NCBI GenBank assembly: GCA_903821715.1
Contig: CAIJMB010000208.1
Location: 1-16,817, forward strand
Direction: 5' to 3'
Length of the DNA: 16,817 bases
From: an uncultured Flavobacteriales bacterium
Lineage (GTDB): Bacteria > Bacteroidota > Bacteroidia > Flavobacteriales > Schleiferiaceae
In this document: positions 10,780-16,817 of the stretch, piece after piece
Position numbering within the stretch: the first letter of the stretch is position 1
How the letters are laid out: every line of letters begins with the position of its first letter
Notes under the pieces: generated by a model
What the model saw: only the letters and a program-made list of their open reading frames with translations
The model's database searches: none
What the model was told of the DNA's origin: nothing
Program-made: the position numbers and the translations under genes

Positions 10780-11289
10780 ATGGTATCCTCGGAACTTCAG
10801 TCACCAAGACTAATCCTACGGCAATGGACCCCCGAAGATGCTCGATTCTTGTACCAACTAAATCTTGACCCCCAAGTGCTGGAGTACACGGGAGACGGAG
10901 CTTTTGAATCGGTTCACGACGCTCGTGCCTTCATTGAGAACTACAGACAGTACCAACTTCACGGTTTTGGACGCTGGCTAATCGTTCGCCATGCAGATGG
11001 AGCTAAACTGGGCTGGTGCGGATTGCGTCGGGCCGATAACCGGCTCGAAGTTGATCTCGGGTTTCGATTGGCTCAGGAATACTGGGGACAGGGCTATGCT
11101 TCAGAAGCTGCTTTAGCCTGCCTCAACTACGGACACCAATACCTCGAAATCCCCGAAATAATTGCACGAACCCACCGAAGAAACCTACGTTCCCAGCGCG
11201 TTCTTGAGCGAATCGGTATGCACTTTGAGGGTGAATGCGCCTTTGATTCCGAGCCGGGATACAGGTACCGCAGTACCTATCCGAGTTAA
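10780..11289 (+). CDS. GNAT-family N-acetyltransferase (RimJ/RimL-like)
   Basis: Predicted acetyl-CoA-dependent N-acetyltransferase of 169 residues, the usual length for the RimJ/RimL type (Acetyltransf_3). The N-terminal SPRLILRQWTPEDA is the family hallmark. Acetyl-CoA binding is at about residues 99-111 (EYWGQGYASEA), and the C-terminal NLRSQRVLERIGMHFEGE completes motif A/B. The substrate cannot be read from sequence; ribosomal-protein or small-molecule acetylation are both possible. Codon use differs from the neighbours: CTA, AGA, TTA, CAA and AAA are common here and rare in flanking genes, and the gene is visibly less GC-rich. It stands alone between the divergent parE operon and convergent ychF, so acquisition by transfer is plausible but not proven. 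The stop TAA overlaps ychF's stop within a TTAA. Confidence 0.88.
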   Translation: MVSSELQSPRLILRQWTPEDARFLYQLNLDPQVLEYTGDGAFESVHDARAFIENYRQYQLHGFGRWLIVRHADGAKLGWCGLRRADNRLEVDLGFRLAQEYWGQGYASEAALACLNYGHQYLEIPEIIARTHRRNLRSQRVLERIGMHFEGECAFDSEPGYRYRSTYPS

Positions 11290-12377
11290 ACGTTAAATCG
11301 GAAGTGCAGGACGTCCCCGTCCTTGACGAGGTACTCGCGGCCCTCGACCCGAAGACGTCCGGCCTCTCGGCACGCAGACTCTGAACGGTACTTCACGTAG
11401 TCGTCGTAGCTAATCACTTCGGCGCGAATGAATCCCTTCTCAAAGTCGCTGTGAATGACCCCTGCGGCCTGCGGAGCTGTGGCTCCGCGCGGAATCGTCC
11501 ACGCACGAACCTCTTTCACACCGGCCGTAAAGTAGGTATGGAGCTGCAGCAGGTTGTAGGCCTCGCGAATCAGGCGGTTGACACCAGGCTCCTCGAGCTC
11601 GAGGTCGTCGAGGAACATGCGGCGCTCCTCGTACGTTTCGAGTTCGGCGATGTCGGCCTCGGTCGCGGCAGCCAAGTGAAGGACGCCCGCACCTTCTTCT
11701 GCAGCCATTGCGCGCACCTTCTCAACCCAAGCGTTTCCTGTTTTGGCAGACGTCTCTTCGACGTTGCAGACGTACATCACGGGCTTGTCGGTCAGAAGCT
11801 GGTAGTCAGCAATCCACTCGTTTTCTTCTTCGGTGCGGTCGAATCCGCGGACGGACTTGCCCTGCTCGATGTGCTTTTTAAGGCGCTCGGCCATATCCAC
11901 TTCGCGCACGGATTCACGCGCTCCGCCCTTCGCGGCCTTGCGGGCACGGTCCAAACGCTTCTCAAGTGTCTCGAGGTCCTTGAGCTGAAGCTCAAAGTCA
12001 ATCGTCTCTTTGTCGCGGAGCGGATTCACGCTTCCGTCGACGTGCACGATGTTGTCGTTCTCAAAGCAGCGCAGCACGTGCAATACCGCATTGCACTCGC
12101 GAATGTTGCCCAAAAACTGGTTACCGAGGCCCTCGCCTTTGCTAGCGCCCTTCACGAGGCCGGCAATGTCTACGATCTCTACCGTCGCCGGCACAACGCG
12201 CTCCGGAACCACAATCTCTGCCAACGCATCCATCCGCGGATCTGGAACGTTGACCGTCCCCACATTGGGCTCAATGGTACAAAACGGAAAGTTGGCCGCA
12301 TGGGCCTTCGCATTGCTTAAGCAGTTAAACAGCGTCGACTTGCCGACATTGGGTAGACCTACGATTCCAACCTTCAT
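11286..12377 (-). CDS. ychF: Redox-responsive ATPase / GTP-binding protein YchF (Obg family)
   Basis: Universally conserved Obg-family P-loop NTPase that in characterised cases prefers ATP, binds the ribosome and modulates stress responses. At 363 residues it has the usual length. Seen: G1 GLPNVGKST (residues 7-15), G3 DIAGLVKGASKGEGLGNQFL (~70-90, typical of YchF), a coiled-coil insertion about 130-190 with charged heptads, a CNVEE segment in place of the NKxD of true GTPases, and a C-terminal TGS domain (~280-363) with AWTIPRGATAPQAAGVIHSD and a DGDVLHFRFNV end. The ATG at 12377 gives the canonical MKVGIVGLPNVGKS start. It is monocistronic and divergent from the transketolase cluster across 78 bp that contains matching -7 elements on both strands. 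Confidence 0.97.
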   Translation of the reverse strand: MKVGIVGLPNVGKSTLFNCLSNAKAHAANFPFCTIEPNVGTVNVPDPRMDALAEIVVPERVVPATVEIVDIAGLVKGASKGEGLGNQFLGNIRECNAVLHVLRCFENDNIVHVDGSVNPLRDKETIDFELQLKDLETLEKRLDRARKAAKGGARESVREVDMAERLKKHIEQGKSVRGFDRTEEENEWIADYQLLTDKPVMYVCNVEETSAKTGNAWVEKVRAMAAEEGAGVLHLAAATEADIAELETYEERRMFLDDLELEEPGVNRLIREAYNLLQLHTYFTAGVKEVRAWTIPRGATAPQAAGVIHSDFEKGFIRAEVISYDDYVKYRSESACREAGRLRVEGREYLVKDGDVLHFRFNV

Positions 12378-12407
12378 AACTCGTTAATTACTTCTGTATT
12401 TGGGCCG

Positions 12408-12415
12408 CAAAGGTA
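12408..12415 (-). promoter_or_regulatory. -7 promoter element for ychF
   Basis: CAAAGGTA on the + strand is TACCTTTG on the - strand, a perfect match to the Bacteroidota -7 consensus TAnnTTTG, about 30 nt upstream of the ychF ATG. No clear -33 TTTG was found at the expected distance. Confidence 0.55.
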
Positions 12416-12430
12416 GCCGAACATAGGCCG

Positions 12431-12438
12431 TACTTTTG
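12431..12438 (+). promoter_or_regulatory. -7 promoter element for the transketolase cluster
   Basis: TACTTTTG matches TAnnTTTG perfectly and ends 17 nt before the transketolase ATG, implying a leader of only about ten bases. It lies back-to-back with the ychF -7 element, with 15 nt between the two boxes. The nearest upstream TTTG (12399-12402) is too far away (28 nt) to be a standard -33 box. Confidence 0.6.
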
Positions 12439-12455
12439 CGGTAAATCCGCTACTG

Positions 12456-13295
12456 ATGGCCTCAATCTACGACTACCCCTCGCAAATTCGCCGCGACATC
12501 CTGCGCATGGTGCACAAACCGCAATCGGGTCACCCCGGCGGATCCATGGGCTGCACCGAGTTTTTCACCGCACTGTACTTTGACGTGCTGCGCCACAATC
12601 CGTCGGCATTCACCATGGACGGACGCGGCGAGGACCTCTTCTTTTTGAGCAACGGCCATATTTCACCGGTACTCTACAGCACGTTGGCGCGTTCGGGCTA
12701 CTTCCCCGTTTCGGAACTTTCGACCTTTCGCCTCATTAACACCCGTCTTCAGGGCCACCCAACCACGCACGACGGCTTGCCCGGGGTGCGCATCGCGAGC
12801 GGATCTCTGGGTCAAGGTCTGAGCGTCGCCGTAGGCGCCGCCCAAGCCAAAAAACTCAACGGCGACAAGCACCTCGTGTACACGCTGCATGGCGACGGAG
12901 AGCTGCAAGAAGGCCAGATTTGGGAAGCCGCCATGTACGCCGGAGCCAAAAAAGTCGACAACCTCATCGCCACAGTGGACGCCAACGGCCAGCAAATTGA
13001 CGGCAGCACCGACGAAGTGCTTCCGATGGGCGACCTCGGCGCCAAGTTTGCCGCTTTTGGATGGGACGTCATGCACCTCGAGCACGGCAACGACCTCGAC
13101 GCCGTACGTGCTGCCCTTCGTGAGGCCGGAACCCGCACCGGCCAAGGCAAACCCGTCGTGATCATCATGAAGACCGCCATGGGCCACGGAGTGGACTTCA
13201 TGGCCGGAACCCACAAGTGGCACGGCGTTGCCCCCAACGACGACGAACTCGCACGCGCACTCGCGCAGTGCCCTGAAACGCTCGGCGACTACTAA
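12456..13295 (+). CDS. Transketolase, N-terminal (TPP-binding) subunit
   Basis: First half of a split transketolase, transferring two-carbon ketol units in the non-oxidative pentose phosphate pathway in the cytosol. The 279 residues cover only the pyrophosphate-binding domain. Visible are KPQSGHPGGSMG (~21-32), LSNGHISPVLY (~64-74), RLQGHPT (98-103), ASGSLGQGLSVAVG (~114-127) and the TPP/Mg2+ motif starting at GDGE (146-149) with its metal-ligand Asn at about 177 (VDANG), then HGVDFM...HKWHG near the end. The pyrimidine-binding and C-terminal domains are in the gene at 14706-15656. Such two-gene transketolases are known in many bacteria and archaea. Unusually, another gene lies between the halves here. 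The ATG at 12456 has no Shine-Dalgarno but follows a -7 element closely. Confidence 0.95.
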   Translation: MASIYDYPSQIRRDILRMVHKPQSGHPGGSMGCTEFFTALYFDVLRHNPSAFTMDGRGEDLFFLSNGHISPVLYSTLARSGYFPVSELSTFRLINTRLQGHPTTHDGLPGVRIASGSLGQGLSVAVGAAQAKKLNGDKHLVYTLHGDGELQEGQIWEAAMYAGAKKVDNLIATVDANGQQIDGSTDEVLPMGDLGAKFAAFGWDVMHLEHGNDLDAVRAALREAGTRTGQGKPVVIIMKTAMGHGVDFMAGTHKWHGVAPNDDELARALAQCPETLGDY

Positions 13296-13299
13296 GTTC

Positions 13300-14694
13300 A
13301 TGCTGCGCCGCGGACTGCTCGCACTCCTCCTGCTCGCCGGATCCTTTGGGACTTGGGCGCAGGGCGTGCTGCCTCCGCCCGAAAAAAAGCCCGAACCGCT
13401 CACGCGAATCCTCTTCGTGTTTGATGCGTCAAACTCCATGTATTCCCGGTGGCAAACCGGAACCCGCATGGAAGTCGCCCAGCGCCTCATGCGCGAGTTG
13501 CTCGACAGCTTGGCGCGTATCGAGAACCCCAACTTCGAACTGGCCTTAAGGGTATACGGGCACCAAAAACCGGTTCCGCCCCAGGACTGCAACGACACGC
13601 GGCTCGAGGTGGCGTTCAGCCCCAACTCGATTCCGCGCATCCAAAAAACCATTGCCGGGCTGCGCCCCATGGGCACCACGCCGATCGCCAACAGCATCCT
13701 GAAGGCGGGCGGCGACTTCCCTGATTGCGACGACTGCCGCGAAATTATCATCCTGATCACCGACGGAGTTGAGGCCTGCGACGGCGACCCCTGTGCAGCC
13801 TCGGCCATCCTTCAGAGTAAGGGCATCATGCTCAAACCCTTTGTCATTGGGATTGGCCTCGACGCCAACTTCGCCAAGGACTTGGGCTGCATCGGAACCT
13901 ACTTCGACGCCGGCGACGAACAAACCTTTGGCAAGGCACTCAACGTCATCATGACCCAGGCCCTCGACAACACCTCGGCCCAAATCAACCTGCAGGACCA
14001 CCGAGGCGTCTCGTCTGAGACCGACGTGCCGGTAATCCTCTTCAACGCCACCAGCGGCGCGACCGAAGAGGCCCTCATCCACACCATGAACTACCTCGGT
14101 TCGCCCGACACGCTCGACCTCGACCCGCTGGTTCCGTACCGCGGAACCGTCTACACCGTTCCGCCCGTACACATCGGGGTCAGCAGCGTGCATGCGGGCA
14201 AGCACAACCACCTGGGTGCCAATGCCGCACAAGGCGGGCTTCGCCTCAACATGTACGGAATGCCCAGCCGCCAAACTCCGCCCCTCGCCGTGGTGCGCAA
14301 GCCCGGTTCAACCGAAATCGTGCACGTGCAGCCCCTCGGTAGCGAGCAGCGCTACTTGGTCGGAACCTACGAGCTCGACATCCTCACCCTGCCCCGCTAC
14401 CGCAAAACCGTAGTGGTCGAAGGCGGCAAGACTACCGAACTCAGTATTCCCGCGCCCGGCAGCGCGAGCATCACCCTCAAAATCGCCAGTATCGGTGCCA
14501 TCTTCTTGCGCGAAAACGACGACTGGACGTACGTGGTTCCGCTCGACCCCAACCAAACCCGCCAGGCCTTTGCCCTGCAGCCCGGATCCTATACCGTCGT
14601 CTACCGCCCCAAAGCAGCCCAGCAAACCGCGTACAGCAAAAGCCAATCGTTTACCGTGACTTCAGGAGCCACGGCCATCGTTAACCTCCCGTAA
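13300..14694 (+). CDS. Secreted von Willebrand factor A (vWA) domain protein with PEGA-like repeats
   Basis: Exported protein of 464 residues, function unknown. The frame is open upstream into the transketolase gene, but the ATG at 13300, 4 nt after the transketolase stop, gives a clean signal peptide (MLRRGLLALLLLAGSFGTWA|Q), so that start is chosen. Residues ~36-225 form a vWA domain with a complete metal-ion-dependent adhesion site: DASNS (D42, S44, S46), Thr in GTTPIA (126/127) and Asp155 in ITDGVEAC. Cysteines at 97, 143, 146, 160, 165 and 197 suggest disulfides in the exported protein. The C-terminal half is beta-rich, with two PEGA-like carbohydrate-binding-type repeats (GTYELDILTLPRYRKTVVVEGG; PGSYTVVYRPK...SFTVTSG). 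There is no obvious T9SS tail. It sits inside a transketolase operon, 11 nt before the second half, with matching codon use. Confidence 0.85.
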   Translation: MLRRGLLALLLLAGSFGTWAQGVLPPPEKKPEPLTRILFVFDASNSMYSRWQTGTRMEVAQRLMRELLDSLARIENPNFELALRVYGHQKPVPPQDCNDTRLEVAFSPNSIPRIQKTIAGLRPMGTTPIANSILKAGGDFPDCDDCREIIILITDGVEACDGDPCAASAILQSKGIMLKPFVIGIGLDANFAKDLGCIGTYFDAGDEQTFGKALNVIMTQALDNTSAQINLQDHRGVSSETDVPVILFNATSGATEEALIHTMNYLGSPDTLDLDPLVPYRGTVYTVPPVHIGVSSVHAGKHNHLGANAAQGGLRLNMYGMPSRQTPPLAVVRKPGSTEIVHVQPLGSEQRYLVGTYELDILTLPRYRKTVVVEGGKTTELSIPAPGSASITLKIASIGAIFLRENDDWTYVVPLDPNQTRQAFALQPGSYTVVYRPKAAQQTAYSKSQSFTVTSGATAIVNLP

Positions 14695-14705
14695 TTAGAC
14701 ACCCC

Positions 14706-15656
14706 ATGCACCCCTACACGAACCAAGGAAGCCAAGACACCCGCAGCGGATTCGGAGCCGGTCTGCTCGAACTCGGACGCAGCAACCCCCACGTCGTCGC
14801 ACTTTGTGCTGACCTCACCGGTTCGCTCAAGATGGACGCCTTCGCTAAGGAGTTCCCCGAGCGCTTCTTTCAGACCGGAATCGCTGAGGCACACATGATG
14901 GGCATGGCCGCGGGCCTCACAATTGGCGGCTGGATTCCGTTCACCGGAACCTTTGCCAACTTCTCGACCGGACGGGTCTACGACCAAATCCGCCAGAGTA
15001 TTGCCTACTCTGACAAAAACGTAAAAATCTGCGCCTCGCACGCAGGCCTCACCCTCGGCGAAGACGGTGCGACGCACCAAATCCTCGAAGACATCGGATT
15101 GATGAAAATGCTTCCGGGCATGACCGTCATCGTTCCGGCCGACTACAACCAAACCAAAGCAGCCACCATCGCCTTGGCGGCCCACCACGGCCCGGCCTAC
15201 CTGCGCTTCGGACGACCCAAAGTCGCCAACTTCACCCCCGCCGACAAGCCCTTCGTCATCGGCAAGGCCGACGTCCTCGTCGAAGGCACCGACCTCACCA
15301 TCGCTGCCACTGGCCACCTCGTCTGGGAAGCCCTCGAGGCCTCAAATACCCTCGCCGCACAAGGCATCTCGGCCGAAGTCATCAACTTCGCGACCATCAA
15401 GCCCTTTGACACCGAGGCCCTCCTCAAGTCCGTCACCAAAACCGGACGCGTCGTAACCGCCGAAGAGCACCAGCGCCACGGCGGCCTCGGCGACCTCGTT
15501 GCCCAGACCCTCGGCATGCACCGCCCCGCCCCCATCGAGATGGTGGCCGTCAACGATTCCTTTGGCGAATCCGGAACCCCCGCCCAGCTCATGGACAAGT
15601 ACGGCCTCAACGCCGCCGCCATCGTGGAAGCTGCGCTGAGGGTGCGGAACCGCTAG
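14706..15656 (+). CDS. Transketolase, C-terminal (pyrimidine-binding) subunit
   Basis: Second half of the split transketolase. Its 316 residues cover the pyrimidine-binding domain and the transketolase C-terminal domain. The cofactor-activating Glu61 lies in QTGIAEAHMMGMAAGL, and FTGTFANF, SHAGLTLGEDGATHQ (~111-126), YLRFGRP and EEHQRHGGLGD are typical of the family. It should form a heterotetramer with the 12456-13295 product. A 1-deoxyxylulose-5-phosphate synthase is unlikely because the DXS-specific N-terminal features are absent from the partner. It begins 11 nt after the vWA stop and ends the cluster; a structured intergenic region follows. Confidence 0.95.
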   Translation: MHPYTNQGSQDTRSGFGAGLLELGRSNPHVVALCADLTGSLKMDAFAKEFPERFFQTGIAEAHMMGMAAGLTIGGWIPFTGTFANFSTGRVYDQIRQSIAYSDKNVKICASHAGLTLGEDGATHQILEDIGLMKMLPGMTVIVPADYNQTKAATIALAAHHGPAYLRFGRPKVANFTPADKPFVIGKADVLVEGTDLTIAATGHLVWEALEASNTLAAQGISAEVINFATIKPFDTEALLKSVTKTGRVVTAEEHQRHGGLGDLVAQTLGMHRPAPIEMVAVNDSFGESGTPAQLMDKYGLNAAAIVEAALRVRNR

Positions 15657-15683
15657 TTGGCAAGTTTGGCTCGTTAGCCATTT

Positions 15684-15755
15684 CGTTACTTGTTTCTCGT
15701 TTCTCGTATCTCGTGTACGGCATCGGGCCGAACAAGCAACGAGCAACCAGTAACG
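15684..15755. repeat. Heptamer-phased imperfect inverted repeat
   Basis: Two 24-nt arms (15684-15707 and 15732-15755) are inverted copies with 4 mismatches. Both arms are built from 7-bp units: roughly TTTCTCG/TATCTCG on the left, AACAAGC/AACGAGC/AACCAGT/AACGACC on the right. The loop contains its own CGGC-N5-GCCG mini-hairpin (15718-15730). The region lies 28 nt after the transketolase stop, so it could serve as a transcription terminator or be a dispersed intergenic repeat unit. There is no long T-tract. Confidence 0.7.
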
Positions 15756-15817
15756 ACCATTGTCGTCGAACGGCATTCGGTTATAACCGGATTTTACTTT
15801 TTCTCAAAAATCTCGAA

Positions 15818-15877
15818 ACAGCTATGACTCATGTTATCAATGAGTTATATGAAAAATCCGTTTAGAAAAATAGCTGT
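15818..15877. repeat. Nested inverted repeats in AT-rich spacer
   Basis: An inner hairpin pairs 15823-15832 (TATGACTCAT) with 15840-15849 (ATGAGTTATA) through a 7-nt loop, 10 bp with one G-T mismatch. An outer perfect 8-bp inverted repeat, ACAGCTAT (15818-15825) / ATAGCTGT (15870-15877), encloses it and partly overlaps the inner left arm, so the two structures are alternatives. Possible roles are a protein-binding site or a regulatory RNA structure. Confidence 0.5.
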
Positions 15878-15981
15878 CTGCAGCCTTAATCGCACAACGA
15901 ACCCAGCTACCCTGCAGCCATAGCCGCGTAGAGGCCCTAGCGCGCAGCGCAAAAAACCAACGAGCTAATCTCAACCAACAG

Positions 15982-16015
15982 TTGATTAAACCAACGCAGC
16001 TTTTCTGCATCTTAG
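15982..16015 (+). promoter_or_regulatory. Candidate promoter of the ECF sigma gene
   Basis: TTG at 15982-15984 and CATCTTAG at 16008-16015 resemble a degraded Bacteroidota -33/-7 pair, with the -7-like box ending 5 nt before the ATG at 16021 and a slightly long spacer (23 nt). A TCAAC-N5-GTTGA inverted repeat (15971-15985) overlaps the -33 site and could be an operator. The motif is weak; an ECF-type autoregulated promoter is equally possible. Confidence 0.3.
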
Positions 16016-16020
16016 CCTCG

Positions 16021-16536
16021 ATGCAGCCCGAAGCCCTTCGCGACTTTACCGAACTTGTGCAGCGCCACGCGGACCAATGGTACCGGGCGGCGCTGCGCAT
16101 TGTGCTGGACCACGGTTCCGCACAAGACTGTGTTCAGGATGCGAGCATTAAAATGTGGTCGAATTGGAACAGCTTTCGCGGCGATGCCCAGCGCAGCACC
16201 TGGGCGTACCGCTTTGTGATCAATGAGGCCTTGAGCGCCAAACGACGTAGCCGTCCCGTGGCGACCACGGACCCCTCGGAACTTGCGGGTATCCCCGACA
16301 GCCCCTACTTCGAAGCCGATGCAGTGCTCACCGCCCTATATGCTGCAGTGGCGCAGCTCCCAGAACAGCAGCGGCTCGTGTTCCAGTTCCGCTACTTTGA
16401 CGAGCTTCCGTACGCCGACATCGCCCACATCCTCGGAACCAGCCAAGGCGGACTCAAAGCCAACTACCACCATGCCGTTGCCAAAATCAAAAAAACCATG
16501 GTCGGATTAAACCTTGACCTCCATTCGGAATCCTAA
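16021..16536 (+). CDS. RNA polymerase sigma factor, ECF (sigma-70) family
   Basis: ECF-type sigma factor of 171 residues. Region sigma-2 spans about residues 8-76: a DFTELVQRHADQWYRAALRI helix, then AQDCVQDASIKMWSNWNSF, and the -10 binding STWAYRFVINEALSAKRR. After a short linker, sigma-4 covers ~103-160, with AVAQLPEQQRLVFQFRYFDELPYADIAHILGTSQGGLKANYHHAVAKIKK as its helix-turn-helix (helices quoted here run 105-157). The frame continues upstream to a TTG at 15982, but the ATG at 16021 is preferred because it gives a canonical N terminus and the upstream codons overlap a promoter-like sequence. Its regulon is unknown. The next gene, 14 nt downstream, encodes a single-pass membrane protein of the kind expected for an anti-sigma factor. 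Confidence 0.92.
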   Translation: MQPEALRDFTELVQRHADQWYRAALRIVLDHGSAQDCVQDASIKMWSNWNSFRGDAQRSTWAYRFVINEALSAKRRSRPVATTDPSELAGIPDSPYFEADAVLTALYAAVAQLPEQQRLVFQFRYFDELPYADIAHILGTSQGGLKANYHHAVAKIKKTMVGLNLDLHSES

Positions 16537-16550
16537 GTACAACCAAGCCC

Positions 16551-16817
16551 ATGAACTTCAGCACTGAACCCCACAAGAGACGCGACGGAATCCACGTTCC
16601 GGACGACTTTGCCGCCCAACTGGCCGAGCGAGCCACCCGCGCAGCGGTGGCGGCCACGCAACGCCGCACGCGGATGCGTCGACTCACTTGGACGGCCGCG
16701 GCTATTGCTGCAGTATTTGCAAGTGGGGTACTCGTCCTTCGCCCGAGTTCCGCACCCATGAACACACCCGAAGTTGAACTAACGGCCGACGAAGCCTGGA
16801 CCGCCCTAGAACAGGGT
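16551..16817 (+). CDS. Probable anti-sigma factor, single-pass membrane protein (3' end missing)
   Basis: An open frame from ATG 16551 runs 89 codons to the right edge with no stop. The first ~44 residues are hydrophilic and strongly basic (RRD...AERATRAAVAATQRRTRMRR), followed by one transmembrane segment at about 45-63 (LTWTAAAIAAVFASGVLVL) and the start of a periplasmic part (...LTADEAWTALEQG). With the positive-inside rule the N terminus is cytoplasmic. Its place 14 nt after an ECF sigma gene and its topology fit an anti-sigma factor, but no zinc-binding (ZAS) motif HxxxCxxC is visible in the part present. Function is therefore inferred from context. Confidence 0.6.
   Translation, partial: MNFSTEPHKRRDGIHVPDDFAAQLAERATRAAVAATQRRTRMRRLTWTAAAIAAVFASGVLVLRPSSAPMNTPEVELTADEAWTALEQG

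Larger units (their letters stand above)
15657..16020 (+). other. Structured intergenic region (364 bp)
   Basis: No coding frame with support was found. The left part (15684-15755) is a heptamer-phased imperfect inverted repeat. Positions 15767-15789 hold a short hairpin (CGAA/TTCG) and a perfect 12-bp palindrome CGGTTATAACCG (15778-15789). Positions 15795-15880 are distinctly AT-rich for this genome and hold two hairpin-forming repeats. An 8-bp direct repeat CTGCAGCC occurs at 15878-15885 and 15912-15919. The right end carries the probable sigma-factor promoter. Confidence 0.8.

Noticed and set aside
11451..12320. Plus-strand open frame (289 codons) opposite ychF
   Set aside because: Shadow of a universally conserved gene on the other strand.
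13228..13299. N-terminal extension of the vWA gene into the transketolase gene
   Set aside because: The ATG at 13300 gives a textbook signal peptide directly; the extension would bury it and overlap the upstream gene.
12663..13808. Minus-strand open frame (381 codons) across the transketolase/vWA junction
   Set aside because: Runs antisense across two well-supported genes and has no domain signal.
15982..16020. TTG start for the sigma factor
   Set aside because: The extra 13 residues are not part of the family and the DNA looks like promoter sequence.
15657..16020. CRISPR array or tRNA in the repeat-bearing intergenic region
   Set aside because: The 7-bp units are too short and have no spacers; no cloverleaf or CCA-type structure was seen.

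Overview
The window reads as ordinary chromosome of a GC-rich Bacteroidota bacterium, most likely Flavobacteriales-like. Five things point there: a secreted protein with a type IX secretion (T9SS) C-terminal sorting domain, Bacteroidota-type -7 promoter elements (TAnnTTTG), general absence of Shine-Dalgarno sequences, a parE-parC operon of the Bacteroidota kind, and a transketolase split into two genes. No tRNA, rRNA, CRISPR array, transposase or phage gene was seen.

Layout. (1) Positions 1-4447, + strand: a tight operon of a GH23 lytic transglycosylase (cut by the left edge), uvrA, and a LOG-family phosphoribohydrolase, with gaps of 9 and 4 nt. (2) Positions 4444-10668, - strand: parE, then parC (overlapping parE), then 2 nt further a secreted choice-of-anchor-B/LVIVD-type protein with a T9SS tail. 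Its stop codon shares a CTAG with the LOG gene's stop. (3) Positions 10780-11289, + strand: a GNAT acetyltransferase with codon use unlike its neighbours, converging on (4) ychF (11286-12377, - strand) through a shared TTAA. (5) A short divergent promoter region (12378-12455), then a + strand cluster 12456-15656: transketolase N-terminal subunit, a secreted von Willebrand factor A (vWA) protein with PEGA-like repeats, and transketolase C-terminal subunit. (6) A 364-bp intergenic stretch (15657-16020) with a heptamer-phased inverted repeat and further hairpins. (7) An ECF sigma factor (16021-16536), followed by the start of a single-pass membrane protein, probably its anti-sigma factor, cut by the right edge and not closed by a stop in the window.

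How the genes work together. Most are housekeeping: peptidoglycan turnover, nucleotide excision repair, chromosome decatenation, translation-associated ATPase, and the non-oxidative pentose phosphate pathway. The oddest arrangement is the exported vWA protein between the two halves of a cytosolic enzyme. Next are the T9SS cargo gene directly downstream of topoisomerase IV, the structured 15657-16020 intergenic region, and strong enrichment of the 7-mer CGGAACC/GGTTCCG. I do not see a clear new defence or mobile system.
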